Shown: positions 24,131-35,622 of the stretch, one piece after another
Numbering within the stretch: position 1 is the stretch's first letter
Layout of the letters: every line of letters begins with the position of its first letter
Assembly (NCBI GenBank): GCA_029706075.1
Contig: JAINUG010000086.1
Location: 682,001 to 746,000 of the forward strand
From: Aldrovandia affinis
Taxonomy: Eukaryota; Chordata; Actinopteri; Notacanthiformes; Halosauridae
Direction: 5' to 3'
Length of the DNA: 64,000 bases
Translations under genes and position numbers: made by a program
The notes under the pieces: model-generated
Databases searched by the model: none
The model's input: the letters and a program-made list of their open reading frames with translations, nothing else
What the model was told of the DNA's origin: nothing

Positions 24131-27100
24131 AGAGATGCAGAGAGGGCCCTCTGCCCCTGAAAGAGATTTCTAAATGAGTGAGCACAATGGCAGGCCCTCT
24201 GGTGCTGAGCCCGGCCGCAGCAGCCCTTCTGACGCATTAATCAGCGGGGTGGCCATCTCCATCTCCTGCGTATTCCGCTGATCTCAGCGCTTCCCCCGGC
24301 TATCCGAGCCTTTCTCGCGGCTGATAACCGCAGCGTCGTTCTCTTCCCCCTTTTCCATTTTTTTAATTTCTCCCTACCCCTCATTGGCATTGCTTACCTC
24401 GCCATTTGCTTATCTGTTTACTTACTGGTATTGCTGTGGTGCCTGCTCCTGGGGGCTGGCGGGATAGCCATAGCCTTATCACGGCTACCTCATAGCGCCG
24501 CCTCTTGCTCCCCCCCACTCCATTTTCCATCGTTAGCATAGCGTAGCTCTTTATTTACTTATCCGTTTGCTTATTTGAATCCACTTTGATGCCTCATCTC
24601 TTGCCCAGGGATAGCGATGGCTGCCAGGGACGTCTGGGCCTCTCCAGGGAGGCGTAGGAGGAAGGCAGTTCGTAAAAACGCAGTCGCACAGCCTGCATGT
24701 AAAAGAAAATGCCATTGTTAATTAAACTCAGAAAATAAAAATAAAAGAAAATAAAAATAAAAGAAACCCCTTAAACTCTCTCCAGGCTGGGAAAGAAACG
24801 TCTGGTGTGTTTTGTTTTTTTCTGTTTGTTTTGTTTCTTCTTCTTTCCCATAGCCTAGCTATTGTTTTCCTAACAGTTTCATCAGAGCACCCTTTTAGAA
24901 TTGTAAATTTAACAATGGGACAATTAAACCAATTCCTGAGAGGCAGAGTACTCCAAATGAAAAAAATAAAAAATAAATACTACAAAGAGTTGTTTTGTGT
25001 GAAGACGAAACCACAGCTTGTTAAAGGGCTTTTGTGCTTTTGTACATTCTAATTGAGAAATGGGAAATGGGGGTGGGGGCAATATGAAGACAATGAATTA
25101 ACAGAGAACAATGGGCAATTTGCCTACAGTACTACACAAAAATGGGAACTCTCTTGTAAAGCAATACTATGGAGTTATACATTTGGACCAATCGCAGAAG
25201 AATCCTCTTATGTATGTTTTTGGTAATGGTCTAAATGGCGATGGTGGTGACCTCAGCTGAAAAGTGTGAAAAGGAAACATGACTGTACAGGTTGTTGAAT
25301 GGTAATGGTGCCCCCCGATGAAGGTATGATGGGTTTGTGATTGTTACCCAGAGCACTCTCCTCTCACCGCGGCGGTGGGTCAGCAGTGTCGCCGCTCGCT
25401 GCGGTCTCGTCGTGAGGATCAGCTCTCCAGAGGAGAGATGGAGAGATATCGTCTCAATTTGGGCCTGAAGCAAGCCGGCATGAATCTCATGGTTTTGCCC
25501 GCTTAGAGATGCGCTACGGTAGGAAGCAGCCAAACAAACATTTTCTAAATTGCTTTATGACCAGTCCTCTGGCGTGACGGCGATTTAAGTGTGTTTTCGC
25601 GAGCTGAGCCAACGCCGCCGCTGCGCTGATCCCAGTCCGGTTTGTATCATGTCGACGTCCAGATGCGTAGGGGGGTTGGTAACCCAGAGTGTACAAGCAG
25701 AAGGAAGGTCGTGACGCACGCTCGCTTCTGCTGCGAGGGAATGCATTTAATTTATTAATAAGCAGATTCATGGGCGTTTTCACACAGGCCAGGATGCGTC
25801 CGCCTCAAGCACAGATGCGTCCGCCTTGTACACAAGGTTTTGTTCCAGCCACTGCCCCTGGCTTAATGGGCCCGGATAATTAACTGTGTACATTCGCAGG
25901 GATGTGTCCCGAAATACAACTGCTTTGGATTGTGTGTGCGTGCGTGTGTGCGTGCGTGCATGCGTGCGTGCCATGCCGAATACCCATAAAGTCCGGGGGA
26001 ATTGAGCTGTGACAGCTATGATACTGAGGGACAAGAATGCGGCGACCTCTTCACCCGCCGCCGTCTGCCACCAACACGGGCCCCATGTCCGCCACGCGTC
26101 CAGCAGGTATTTCTGTCGACGGGTCAGCGGGCGAGAGAGCGCGTCTCGCTCCGAGTCCCCGTCCGAGTCCCCGTCCGACCAGCTTAATCCAGGACACCGC
26201 CCACCAACCCCCCCACTCGATTTCTCCCATAGCGTTTCTGAGCGCTCGTAATTAAAAAGCAAAGAGAAGGCAGCGGATCTGTTTTGCAAACACGCGCCCG
26301 AGCTCTTCCCTGTCTGTTCAGGTCTAATTACGGGCACACTCATCGCCAGCATTTACCACGCTGGAGTTTTTAGAGCTAAAGTGTGTACAGGCCTTCAGTT
26401 ACACTGCCTCCGCCCCCTCCCTGGGTTTCCCAGTTCTGGTGGCATTCTCTGTAGTGTTAACCATACACACACTACTTAACCTGTTTCGTGGCCAACCGCA
26501 TTAGGGTCATTTACATTTGGTTTGAATTGGTCCTGCAGTTTAGAGGACCAAAGTTTCTGTTAGTATGTCACCTTATCGCCTTCTCTCCATTGACACGTCC
26601 CAGGCCATTAAGAACAGCAGGAGTTGGTTGAAGTCCATCCAGTGCATGCACGTCCCTCACTGGTTTTGACAGAATGGCGCCGCCAAGTGGCTGCAAGGCG
26701 ATTTCATTTGAGAATGAGATCTGGGTTTGGCTTACATATTGTTAAACCCAATGTGTATTGTAGTCAGTCATATTTTTGTAATATTTTAAATACTAGTAAA
26801 GAATTTCCACGTAGCCCCATAGAGAGGATATGTGCTGTTGTACGTGTTACATAGAAAATGTGACCGTACAGCGTCTGAATTTACATTTTGTTCAAACATT
26901 TCTTCAATTTTAGATAAGGTGTCACAGTGGGGCTTTTTCAACAACTTGGAGGCAGGAGCTGGCTGCTCCTGTGTGATATATCGGCTGTGTTGTGCCATAG
27001 AATGTACTGCAGAGTTCAAAGACAGGCTGACTCTCCATTGTAGAACATTGTTGAAGGGTTTTAATTTGATGCGCGTAAATTGGGTTCGCAGACGTTCGAA

Positions 27101-27266
27101 GCGGTAACTTGAACGGCTGTTGCAGATCCAAGCTGTTGCCTGGCAAACAAGAAATGAATAAACAAAAACCCTTTTTGTAACTTCGATAAATAAGGGGCCA
27201 GGTGGTTTTGTTTCAGTAAAAGAAAAAAAAGGGAGTCTTGTATTACCATGGCGCTGTGTGCAGTGC

Positions 27267-28213
27267 GTGTTTGTGAGAGAATTTGTGTGTGTGTGAGAAA
27301 GTAAGTGCGTTCGGGCGTGTGTGTGTGTGCGCATTTGTGTTTGTGAGAGAATTTCTATGAGTGTGAAAGTGCGCGCGCGTGTGTGTTTGCCGGTTTGCAA
27401 TTTTCAGTTCTTGATAGTTGCCCTGGAGACATCTTAACAACCTTTCAAACAGGTTTCCTCTTCCCGTGTGAGTCTGGCAGCACCGTGAGAGCAACGGTAG
27501 CGCGGGGCACAGTATTTAACCCTCTGCCTTTGTCTCCTGATGCTAAAATGTGCACAGCGTTAGCGTCTTCGCCGAGCACATGCTTTCTGGCAGGCTGCCG
27601 TAGCGTTTCCTCCCGCTGTTCATTCCTCTGCCTACTACCAGGTTTGGCAGACCAGCTTAAGTCACCATCAGAGGACTGCAATGCCCACATACCTCAATGC
27701 GTTAATGTATGCCGCACGGCCTCGGTATACTTAAAACAATATCGAATTTGGCGTGTTCGCCCAGGGTGTCGAACTGCTGTCGAATGCGTCGTCACAAGCA
27801 AATGTCAGCATACTCGCTGCGACTTGAGGTCTGTTCGTTTAATGACGCTCCACGCCAGATGGAGGGGCTTGATAGTGTAGCCTCGAACTGATTCATCTTG
27901 GAAATGAGTAGAGGAACAGCTGGACGCGACGATAACAAGATGTAAACCAGAAACACGTGACCCAAATGACATGCTTAAAAAAATGCAACCAATCACGTGA
28001 CATTGTTGACCAACTGCAGGCGACGGTGTATTGGGAGGCGGTGAACGAAGTTTCAATTGTCGGCCTGCACAATGCAGGGATAGAAGCCAAATTCGGCGCT
28101 TCATTTTGGTCCCAAACCCACCATCTTGCCTGTGCGAACACGCTAAATTTGATTTCGTTTTAAGTGTACCGAGGCCTTTACTTTCACACACACACAAATT
28201 CTCTCACAAACAC
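27267..28213. repeat. large disrupted inverted repeat
   Basis: Two arm pairs are inverted. The outer pair is 27267-27304 with 28178-28213 (gtgtttgtgagagaattt and its complement). The inner pair is 27718-27765 with 28129-28176 (48 bp, 6 mismatches; ggcctcggta and acttaaaac shared). On the right the two arms are adjacent; on the left they are about 413 bp apart. The inner pair alone could be the ends of a 459-bp MITE. Confidence 0.7.
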
Positions 28214-28751
28214 ACACGTCACACACATGCACACACTTTAAACGGCAGGGATGTTCAGAGGTGCTGAAAAAGCAGGGAATGCACATCAGCATTTCGTATT
28301 TATCACAAACCATAACACTCCAATCACATTGAGCATATTAGCTCATAGGGGCGCCATTTATAGGGCAAAGGCGATAAATGTGGAACAGTGTTTTTTATAT
28401 GTTCTTTTATTTTTATTCCTACCTTTAAAAAGACCAAAAAAACTGCCGGTCAATGATTTCAGTCTATCTCTTTTTCGTGAGCTCGTGGACGAGTGCATGA
28501 AATGGCTCCCTGCCTGTGTGGGCTGGGGATGATGTAGCGCCCCCCCGTCTCTGACTCGAGCCACCGTCACACTGTGTTCAGAGCCCAGCCTGCAACAGGC
28601 CTTTGCTTCAGACATGAGCAGCAATAAACGGGCTTACACATAAATTACACAGGCCTGGCAAAAATCAATACTCACACCCACTGCAGGACCCTTTGGCTCT
28701 GCCATATGGGTTTTTGCTGTCTATGTGTGTTTGTGCATTTGTATTTGTTTT

Positions 28752-28776
28752 GTGTGTGTGTGTGTGTGTGTGTGTG
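28752..28776. repeat. GT microsatellite
   Basis: A run of gt repeats lies about 100 bp before the first Ig1 exon, upstream of its pyrimidine tract. Confidence 0.9.
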
Positions 28777-28877
28777 CACGTTCACAAGATTTTCTTGGCA
28801 TAGCCTGCCCAGCCTACCAGCAGCAGTGCACTTGTGCATTAACCTCTCTCTCTCCTCTCCCTGTCCTCCGGATCCAG

Positions 28878-29024
28878 CCCAAAGTCAGAATCTGGTGACA
28901 GACAACGTGTCGGTGGTGGAGGGTGAGGTGGCCACTCTCAGCTGCAGAGTCAAGAACAACGATGACTCCGTCATTCAGCTCCTCAACCCCTACAGACAGA
29001 CCATCTACTTCAGAGACGCCAGAC
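28878..29024 (+). CDS. cadm1: cadm1 exon, first half of Ig1 (V-type) domain
   Basis: This exon encodes the start of the mature ectodomain and the first half of the N-terminal V-type Ig domain of a CADM1 (SynCAM1/Necl-2) homolog, a single-pass cell-surface adhesion protein acting at synapses and epithelial contacts. Read in phase 1, it begins with [10 protein letters not shown] and contains [11 protein letters not shown], with the first Ig1 cysteine, then [19 protein letters not shown]. From memory, the [13 protein letters not shown] block separates CADM1 from CADM2, CADM3 and CADM4. The acceptor is a pyrimidine tract ending ggatccag; the donor is gtgagt at 29025. The last base (c) joins the first two bases of the next exon to give proline, restoring [10 protein letters not shown]. 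An N-V-S glycosylation sequon lies just before the first strand. The exon is 147 nt with phase 1 at both ends. I cannot tell cadm1a from cadm1b. Confidence 0.93.
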
Positions 29025-32000
29025 GTGAGTACCCCCCGCGCCCATTCCCTCTCACCGTGGAAAACGTGAGTCACGTTCACACATGAACGATCCAGAGCCC
29101 TCACCTCTTTCTGCTCAAGAGGACATTTACCAAAACCGCTGTTCTATATTCAAAATGTAGTCTGTGTGATGTGTGGCACATTAGTTTCGCGCAAAGGCAA
29201 CCTGAGCTAACCTGAGCAGAACCACTAACAGATGTTCGCGACTCAAAAATGGATCGTATGTCAACTGTAAGCTGTGGAGTGGCCCTGGATAAGCAGGAGG
29301 AAGATGCGAAGTGATGGGGCAATGTCAGCAGGGGAGCCGCAACGTTTCTGAAAAACGCGGACGGGTACAAGACAATCAGTCGCTGACAATTTCTGTTTCA
29401 AGTTGCCGTTTCGGATAGAGGCATCTCTCTCGCTCTCTCTCTCATCACAGTCTGCTGAACACAACCCCAAGCCAGAAGAACAGCAGGTGGGGGGTGGGGG
29501 TGGGGGGAGCTGAACCAGGCTAGCTCCCGCGGGGAAGGGGTGCTGCTGCCGCATCCTCAGGCCCACGCTGGGGCTTTGAAACCCCTGGCCGAGAGGCCAC
29601 CCGCTGTGCCCAAGCAGAGCACAGCCACAGCCTCGTTCACAACGCCCTCACATGGTTCCTTGATGAAAACAACTTTCCTTTTGTTTCTTTTTCTCATCAG
29701 AAATACCCTTACCCAGACCGAGCACTTTCAATTGCAACATTTTTAATGTGAGGGTCAATGGGGCCATATGGTGTACCCTCCACTCTGGCCATGAGCAGCT
29801 GTCTCCTCTCCTCTGCACGTTAGGGGCCGTCTCCTCGACTCTGCCCGTTAGGGGCCGTCTCCTTTCCTCTGCCCGTTAGGGGCCGTCTCCTCGACTCTGC
29901 CCCTTAGGGGCCGTTGCCTACAGTGCCCAATGTTGCAATGGTCTCCTGATGTTGACAGGAACTACTGAATGGTCGCGACATTTCTTTCGACCTTCCACCG
30001 TGGCAGCGGTGCTCCGGCTCTCCGCGGTTCGGGCAGCGCAAGGGCCGTAATTGGCCCTTGTCTGCCTAATAACACCCTGATGGGCTCCTCTAAAAGTGGC
30101 TGGGCCCGGTAATCAGAATTGATTGCAGTCATTTCGGATAAACGGCATGTCCCACGGAGCCTCTCGGATTAAAAACCCGGGAAAAACAATACGAATGAGT
30201 TTAGGAGGAGAGGAGAAAGGATGTCCGTTTCCCACAGAATGGAGTCATCGCAGCGTGTTTACTGAGCTTTGTGACATTTGCCCGGCTTTTCATTATTTGT
30301 GTGCGTCAGGCAGTAGTCTTTTTTTTGGTTGTTGTTTTGTAATAAACGTTCTATCCCCAGAGTTTCTTTTTTTAACCAAATTATGAATGCTCAGTTGTAA
30401 ATCTTAGCTTCTCCCATCGCTAGAGCGCTACAGGCTCCAAATCGAACAGAGGAGAGTCGCTTTCACATGATGTGGTGAGGTGTTTCGACTAATACCACCC
30501 CCCCCCCCCCCCCAGGAAGCACGGTGCAGCGTGGCCTTCTCCTGCCCCCATTGTTTTAGTAACATATGCATGTTTACACCACCTCAGACCCTTGGACTCG
30601 TACATTTTTTATAAGAAGAGGGACCGAAAACACATACGTTGTGTGGATTCAACAGCCACGTCCAGAATTATTTTACAATTTGTTCTTTATAAATTGTGTA
30701 TTTGTTTGATGCAGAAGTGGCTTTTCACAGTAAACAGCTCTGGGCCATAAAAAAACGGAATAACATGGCATAGTAGAGGTGTAAAATGTTTCTCACAATA
30801 CCAACTGGACTGTCCCTACGGGCATTCAAAATGTCTGAACTGTCAAAGAAATGTTCTTCCTCTCGGCTCGTATTTGGTTTGCAAACACCACGCATACTCA
30901 TTTTAGAGAAGAAAAAAAACGAGGTTGCGAGCGAATGGCAGAGACGACGCGTGAACCCGTGGACCCGGCTGCATCCTCCCGCTCCTCAGAGGCTCGCTAC
31001 CAGAGAGCTAACATAATCCCTCCCGTCGTGAAATCCGGCCTTAATCGAGCTTACCGCTTTAGTTCGGTTGTCTGCCTTTTTTCCTTTTTTTCATTTTCAT
31101 TCCTTCGCTGCAAAGTTTTCTACCGTCGTTGGCGTTATTTATTTATTTTGGGCATTGATTTATGTTTCCTGGACTGCTGTCGGTCTTCAAGGTGAGAGAA
31201 GACGGTTAATCGCTTGTTTTCAGATCTTGGAACTCCGTGGAGTTCTACTGCAGAGTTTCCCCTACCCCCCTGTGGTACCGTACAAGAGAAGCGAGAACAC
31301 ACTGGATATGGGCTCTGAATTCATAATTTGATTTCTTTGTTTGGTTATTGGCACGGAGCACTCCCAGTAGGTATGTTTCGGAACCAATTATGTTTGTCAG
31401 CATCTCTCAACCTCCCTTTAAGATGGGGAAGGACAGAGGAGCTGCGCAGCCTCTGCATTGTAGTCTAATCGAGGGAAGAGCGGGCCTGTGAAACATCTCC
31501 CACTGCAGGGTTTCATATTATTATGCAGGAAATATCTCTCTTGCACTTAGCCAGACTGTATGCCCCCACCACCACCACCACCCCAGCCCCGGTATCTGTC
31601 ATTGCGTGTGATATTAACCACCGTGTGGAACCTCACTGAGATGTAGGGGATGTATTTTTTCTTTTCTTTTCTTTTTTATTTGTTTTGTTTCAGTTTTTTT
31701 CTTCATGGTGAATAATGACCGTCGTTTCAGAATTTGTTTGAAACTTCCCTCCCTGGTATCCCTCGTAACTGAAATGAGTTTAGATTTTTTTGATGGGCGA
31801 TTGCTAGTGATGAGATAGAGGGAGGCTTTGCAAACCCCCAAAATGGGTGGAGCCATCGCGTTAATATTTATTTTTATTTTCAGCGTTTAGAAGTCATTCG
31901 TTTATTTGCAGCGAGGACCTCCACTTTTCCCCGTAGAATCCTCCACCTCGCACAGTGGAGCTCCTGCAGCAGGGCAATGTGGGACATGCACCAGACCAGC

Positions 32001-35000
32001 ACCGCCTGTGTGCTCAGCCATCACAGGTTTTATTTCCTCTTAAAAAAAAAAAAAAGGATTGATTTTCCAGGAAAAGGATGGGAATTAGAGCAGTATACCT
32101 ATTGACATGAATCCCCAGTGGTGTTTTTCAGATTGTGCCACAGTGCCAAGCCAAGTGTTTGAATACAAGCTCCATTGCCTTCATTGGGAGCATTTCTCCA
32201 TTTAAAATGGCCTTTTAGCCAGCATGATTTTGTCACATAAATCCCCTTTTTTCATGTTTTAAAAAATGGAATATAGGTGGTTGATTTCTCCCTTCACTGT
32301 TCTTGGTCTGATCTAGAGACTCCCAAGTGTCTCATCCGGGCAGTCTGTGGGCCCTCGATCGAGCACATTTAAACAGAACGGTAGCGGGTAGTGCCAAAAG
32401 TCTGCCCAGCAACAGACAAACCACTCAATAGCTGGCCTTGTGCTCCTGCAATAACTCCAGGCTGACAACATGGAGGGTGCATCTTTGTCACATCTCAGCA
32501 GCTGGGCAGGTTTTAGCGTACTGGAACATTGGCCAGCAGTGGTCTGATGGGGAATGGTTATGACCCTTAATAGCCACATTGTGGTAATGCACATAATCAT
32601 GCACCATTTTGGGAAGGGAGTAAAGCAGATCTTGGGTAATGGCTCTTCTGTTGTTATTATTCCCAGGTACTTTTCCCAGGGGGCAAAACTCCCAGCATAC
32701 TTTGTGGTTGTATCACTCGCTAGCCTTGAGTTTACCAACACTGCTGAGTTTTCAAAGCCGACACAGAACTCAACAGCAAGCATTGCTAGTACACTGCAGT
32801 GCCTTGTGCGGCTGTATACCGTGCCCCCAGCCCACTGCTTAGCCTTGGACTGCTGAAGCCTGGAACGTCCTTTCATGCCGCTTCCTCAAACGTGGGTAGC
32901 CGCCTTCTGGGGTTCAACGCCAGCAGGCAGACGGCAGAGAGGCTCGCTAGCGCCTCCTGCTGTACAGGAGTGGGCAGTCAGTTTTTTTTTCTTTTCCCTC
33001 AGAGTCAGAAGGCCCTCAGAGATTAACCAGTGACCCTTGGGTCTGATGCGACGAAGCTCGCTCTGCACTGCGTCGTCCACTTCGAGGGACAGGTCTCGAG
33101 GGGTCAACGCAGTCTTTGGGAATCGGTCCGTTCCTCGTTGCTCCTGGTAACCCTTCCTGTCAGATGAGGGAAGGCCGGATGGGTGCGGAACTGCCTTTTC
33201 AGTTGCGGCGCTCTGGCTCATCCCATTAAGCCCGACAACCACACTTATTAGCATTTTTATAAAGATTTAATTATTCCCATCACTTCCACCCCGACTTTAG
33301 TCACAATAGATTACAAACTGCATCATCCGCGCCCGCTCTTATCGTTGGGCTTCTAATCCCCGCGCGTACTCCAGTCAATAAATTGAATTAAATCATTAGC
33401 TTTAAACTGCCCTTTCCCTGACGACCGGGTCCCCGGCTTTCATGCCGCCGCGCCGTAATTAGCCGCACGTTATTCTCGCGCGACATTAGAGATGCCGCCT
33501 GGCACGGGGAAAAAGCGCCCGCCACAAAGGCGAAGAGCAGCGGGCCGCTGGGGTGGCGCGGCGCTCCGTGGCCTCGAGAGCCCAAAGTGGAGCCCATTGT
33601 CTGCGCGTTCCCCTCCTCTCCCGATCTCTCCTCAGAGCCTGCTTAATTCGAGCGTTCGCCTCCTCCAAGGTCCCGTTTTGAATGTTTTATTCATCAGTGT
33701 TTTAAAAACACACACACACACACGAGCTCACAAATACGCAGAGCAGTAATTGTTTTGTAATGCGGATCCGTCGATCTGACGCAGCATATAGCTGGCATCT
33801 TATAAAACAGCCGCAGGGAGACCCAAGAGCTCCGCCAAAACCTCACTAACGATGGGGGGAGCGGTCTGGCTCGGACTCCCCCCCTCTAATGCATGGTATG
33901 TGCCGCCCTCACCACCCGCCTGTGTTCACAGTATCCTCCACGCCGCGTGACTTCCCCCACTTCTGGGCGATCGCCCCAACGTGATGAGGCGTGCTTCGTG
34001 TTGCTTGCCGATTTCTACCCCCCCGCCCAGGGTCAGGAATCCAGGGACGGGCCTTAGCGGTCGACCCACGGTCCCCGCCCCCCAAAATCACACAGGCCCA
34101 CGGTGTCGAGTTTTGTGGGAAGCGTAAATTAATTGTCGCGGGTGGACTTCGGGTTGTGAGCCTCGGCACAGTGGGCACAGTAGCGATTCAGTTCTACAGA
34201 CACAGGATTTGAATTAGAAGCATCTGTTATTTGTAATATATTCCAATTGTTAATCCTAATTAGGATTTGCATAAGTCCTGGCTCGGTCGCTTAATTCAGT
34301 GAAATGCTTTTTTTCTGCTTCGACGTGTCCGCAGAATTATTTTAAATTGGGTCGCACCCCCGGTGCAGAATAGGTAAAGATGGCGTCTTATCCTCTGGCT
34401 TTTTAGGACTGCTGTAATTAACCAGTGGTGGGAAATTGATTGGCAGGTGGCGACTACCCAACACGTACCCTGAACGTCCGCCGTTGTCTTTGATAAACCG
34501 GACATAGATTCCGAAGACCCCTTCTTTCCAATGTGGCCACGCTAGCCTAAGGTCCCCATTGGTCGGCGGAGTGTTACGCCACTTTTGTGACTGGTCAGTT
34601 GCTTACAGGCGGGCCCTTCTCAGTGCTGTGTGGTGCATGTGTAGACTAGAAAAGTGGGTAAATCCGGACCTTGTTATTTCTGCAATCGAACCCGTCTGAC
34701 TGTCAAATCCCTGGCCGCCCTCTTTATTTTACCTTACTTTATTTTATTAAATACATTCTTTCGCCATTATCAGCTGACTGTGAGCTCCTCCAATGCCGGA
34801 AGCAGGGTTCTTTTTTATTTAGTCTGATTTATGCATTTGTTTATTTGTTTGTGGCTGTTGTTCTTTGAACTCCACTGATGGGGGTGAGAAAGCCCTCAGC
34901 GGAGTGAATCCTGTCGATCAGAATTCAATTTACCGGGAAGTGGAGATCGGCTTTCATCCCCATGCTCCCGTTGCACTTCAATGAGAAAAAAAAAAAAAAA

Positions 35001-35469
35001 AAATAAAAGAAGAGAGAGAGAAGACTAATGGACGACTCGTTCTTAAGGGACAGAAGGCCCCAACTTTCTCCCCGCAAAAAGATACACATATTTCACATCT
35101 TCTAATTAGGAGAGAGACCCTTAACACGATCTTCAGACTTCAAAAGTTTAGAATGAACATTGAGCTCTGAAATTGAGCTGTCTCCTTGGGAGACCGAGGG
35201 AGGCTGTGGAAATGTGGATTGACTCAGTCGGATTAAAAGAACAGTAAAACAGTGTGAAATAGTTGGTCAGGCTCTATTCTGGAAGCCTACACACCGGTGG
35301 AATTGGCTTTCTGAATTGTGGATTCAACCCACATTTGTTTAGCTTTCTTTGACTGGGGAAAACCATAATAGAAGCCAAAAGGCGCACACGTACACACACC
35401 CGCACACACACACACCTGACCAGTGATCTATGTTTTAACTCTGACTCCTTGCTGCTGTTATTTCCACAG
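29025..35469 (+). other. cadm1: cadm1 intron between the two Ig1 exons
   Basis: This 6.4-kb intron runs from gtgagt to ttccacag. It contains a 28-bp minisatellite (29801-29918), a poly-C run near 30508, a poly-A run near 34985 and a CpG-rich stretch at about 33040-33680. The open frames inside it do not resemble known proteins. Confidence 0.85.
29801..29918. repeat. 28-bp minisatellite, about four copies
   Basis: Unit starts taggggccgt lie at 29821, 29849, 29877 and 29905, exactly 28 bp apart, each followed by ctcctcgactctgcccgt or a close variant. A partial unit precedes them. Confidence 0.9.
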
Positions 35470-35622
35470 CCTTGAAGGATAGCCGGTTCCAGCTGGTCAA
35501 CTTCTCGGACAACGAGCTGCGGGTGTCGTTGTCCAACGTGTCGCTGTCTGATGAGGGGAGATACGTGTGCCAGCTCTACACCGACCCTCCACAAGAAGCC
35601 TACGCCGACATCACTGTGCTGG
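35470..35622 (+). CDS. cadm1: cadm1 exon, second half of Ig1 domain
   Basis: This exon encodes the C-terminal half of Ig1: [16 protein letters not shown], then [19 protein letters not shown] with the second Ig1 cysteine in the canonical D-E-G-x-Y-x-C motif, then [14 protein letters not shown]. The block closely parallels CADM1 of mammals as I recall it. Two N-glycosylation sequons, N-F-S and N-V-S, are present and also occur in the mammalian protein. The acceptor is ttatttccacag; the donor is gtacaa at 35623, chosen because the leftover g joins tc of the next exon to make valine, giving VLVPPG. The exon is 153 nt with phase 1 at both ends. An internally deleted Tc1-like element sits only about 180 bp downstream in the intron. 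Confidence 0.94.

Larger units (their letters stand above)
18321..28877 (+). other. cadm1: cadm1 first intron, 3' part
   Basis: No coding gene is supported. The block holds the nested MITE at 19960-20289, a SINE at 21008-21239, a degenerate GTG-rich tandem array at 23336-23730, a long GA tract at 23925-24130, a disrupted palindrome at 27267-28213 and a GT tract at 28752-28776. GC- and CpG-rich stretches occur at 21270-21740, 22030-23130 (with a short CCG run near 22138) and 25980-26330. They could be regulatory, but nothing in the sequence proves it. Confidence 0.65.

Noticed and set aside
23916-24237. Ser-Leu repeat open frames on the minus strand
   Set aside because: They are direct translations of the GA/TC microsatellite.
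25780-26352. 190-codon open frame on the minus strand
   Set aside because: It lies in a CpG-rich block where stops are rare and includes a His-Thr run from a CA repeat; no conserved motif.
26786-27400. 204-codon open frame on the minus strand
   Set aside because: Much of it is His-Thr repeats produced by the GT/CA-rich tract at 27260-27390; the rest has no family match.
27718-28176. Firm call of a named MITE family
   Set aside because: The 48-bp inverted ends are real, but no target-site duplication is visible and the outer match complicates the boundaries, so only an inverted repeat is reported.
32313-32876. 187-codon open frame on the minus strand
   Set aside because: Looks like non-coding intron read in a stop-poor frame; no domain recognised and no neighbouring exon.
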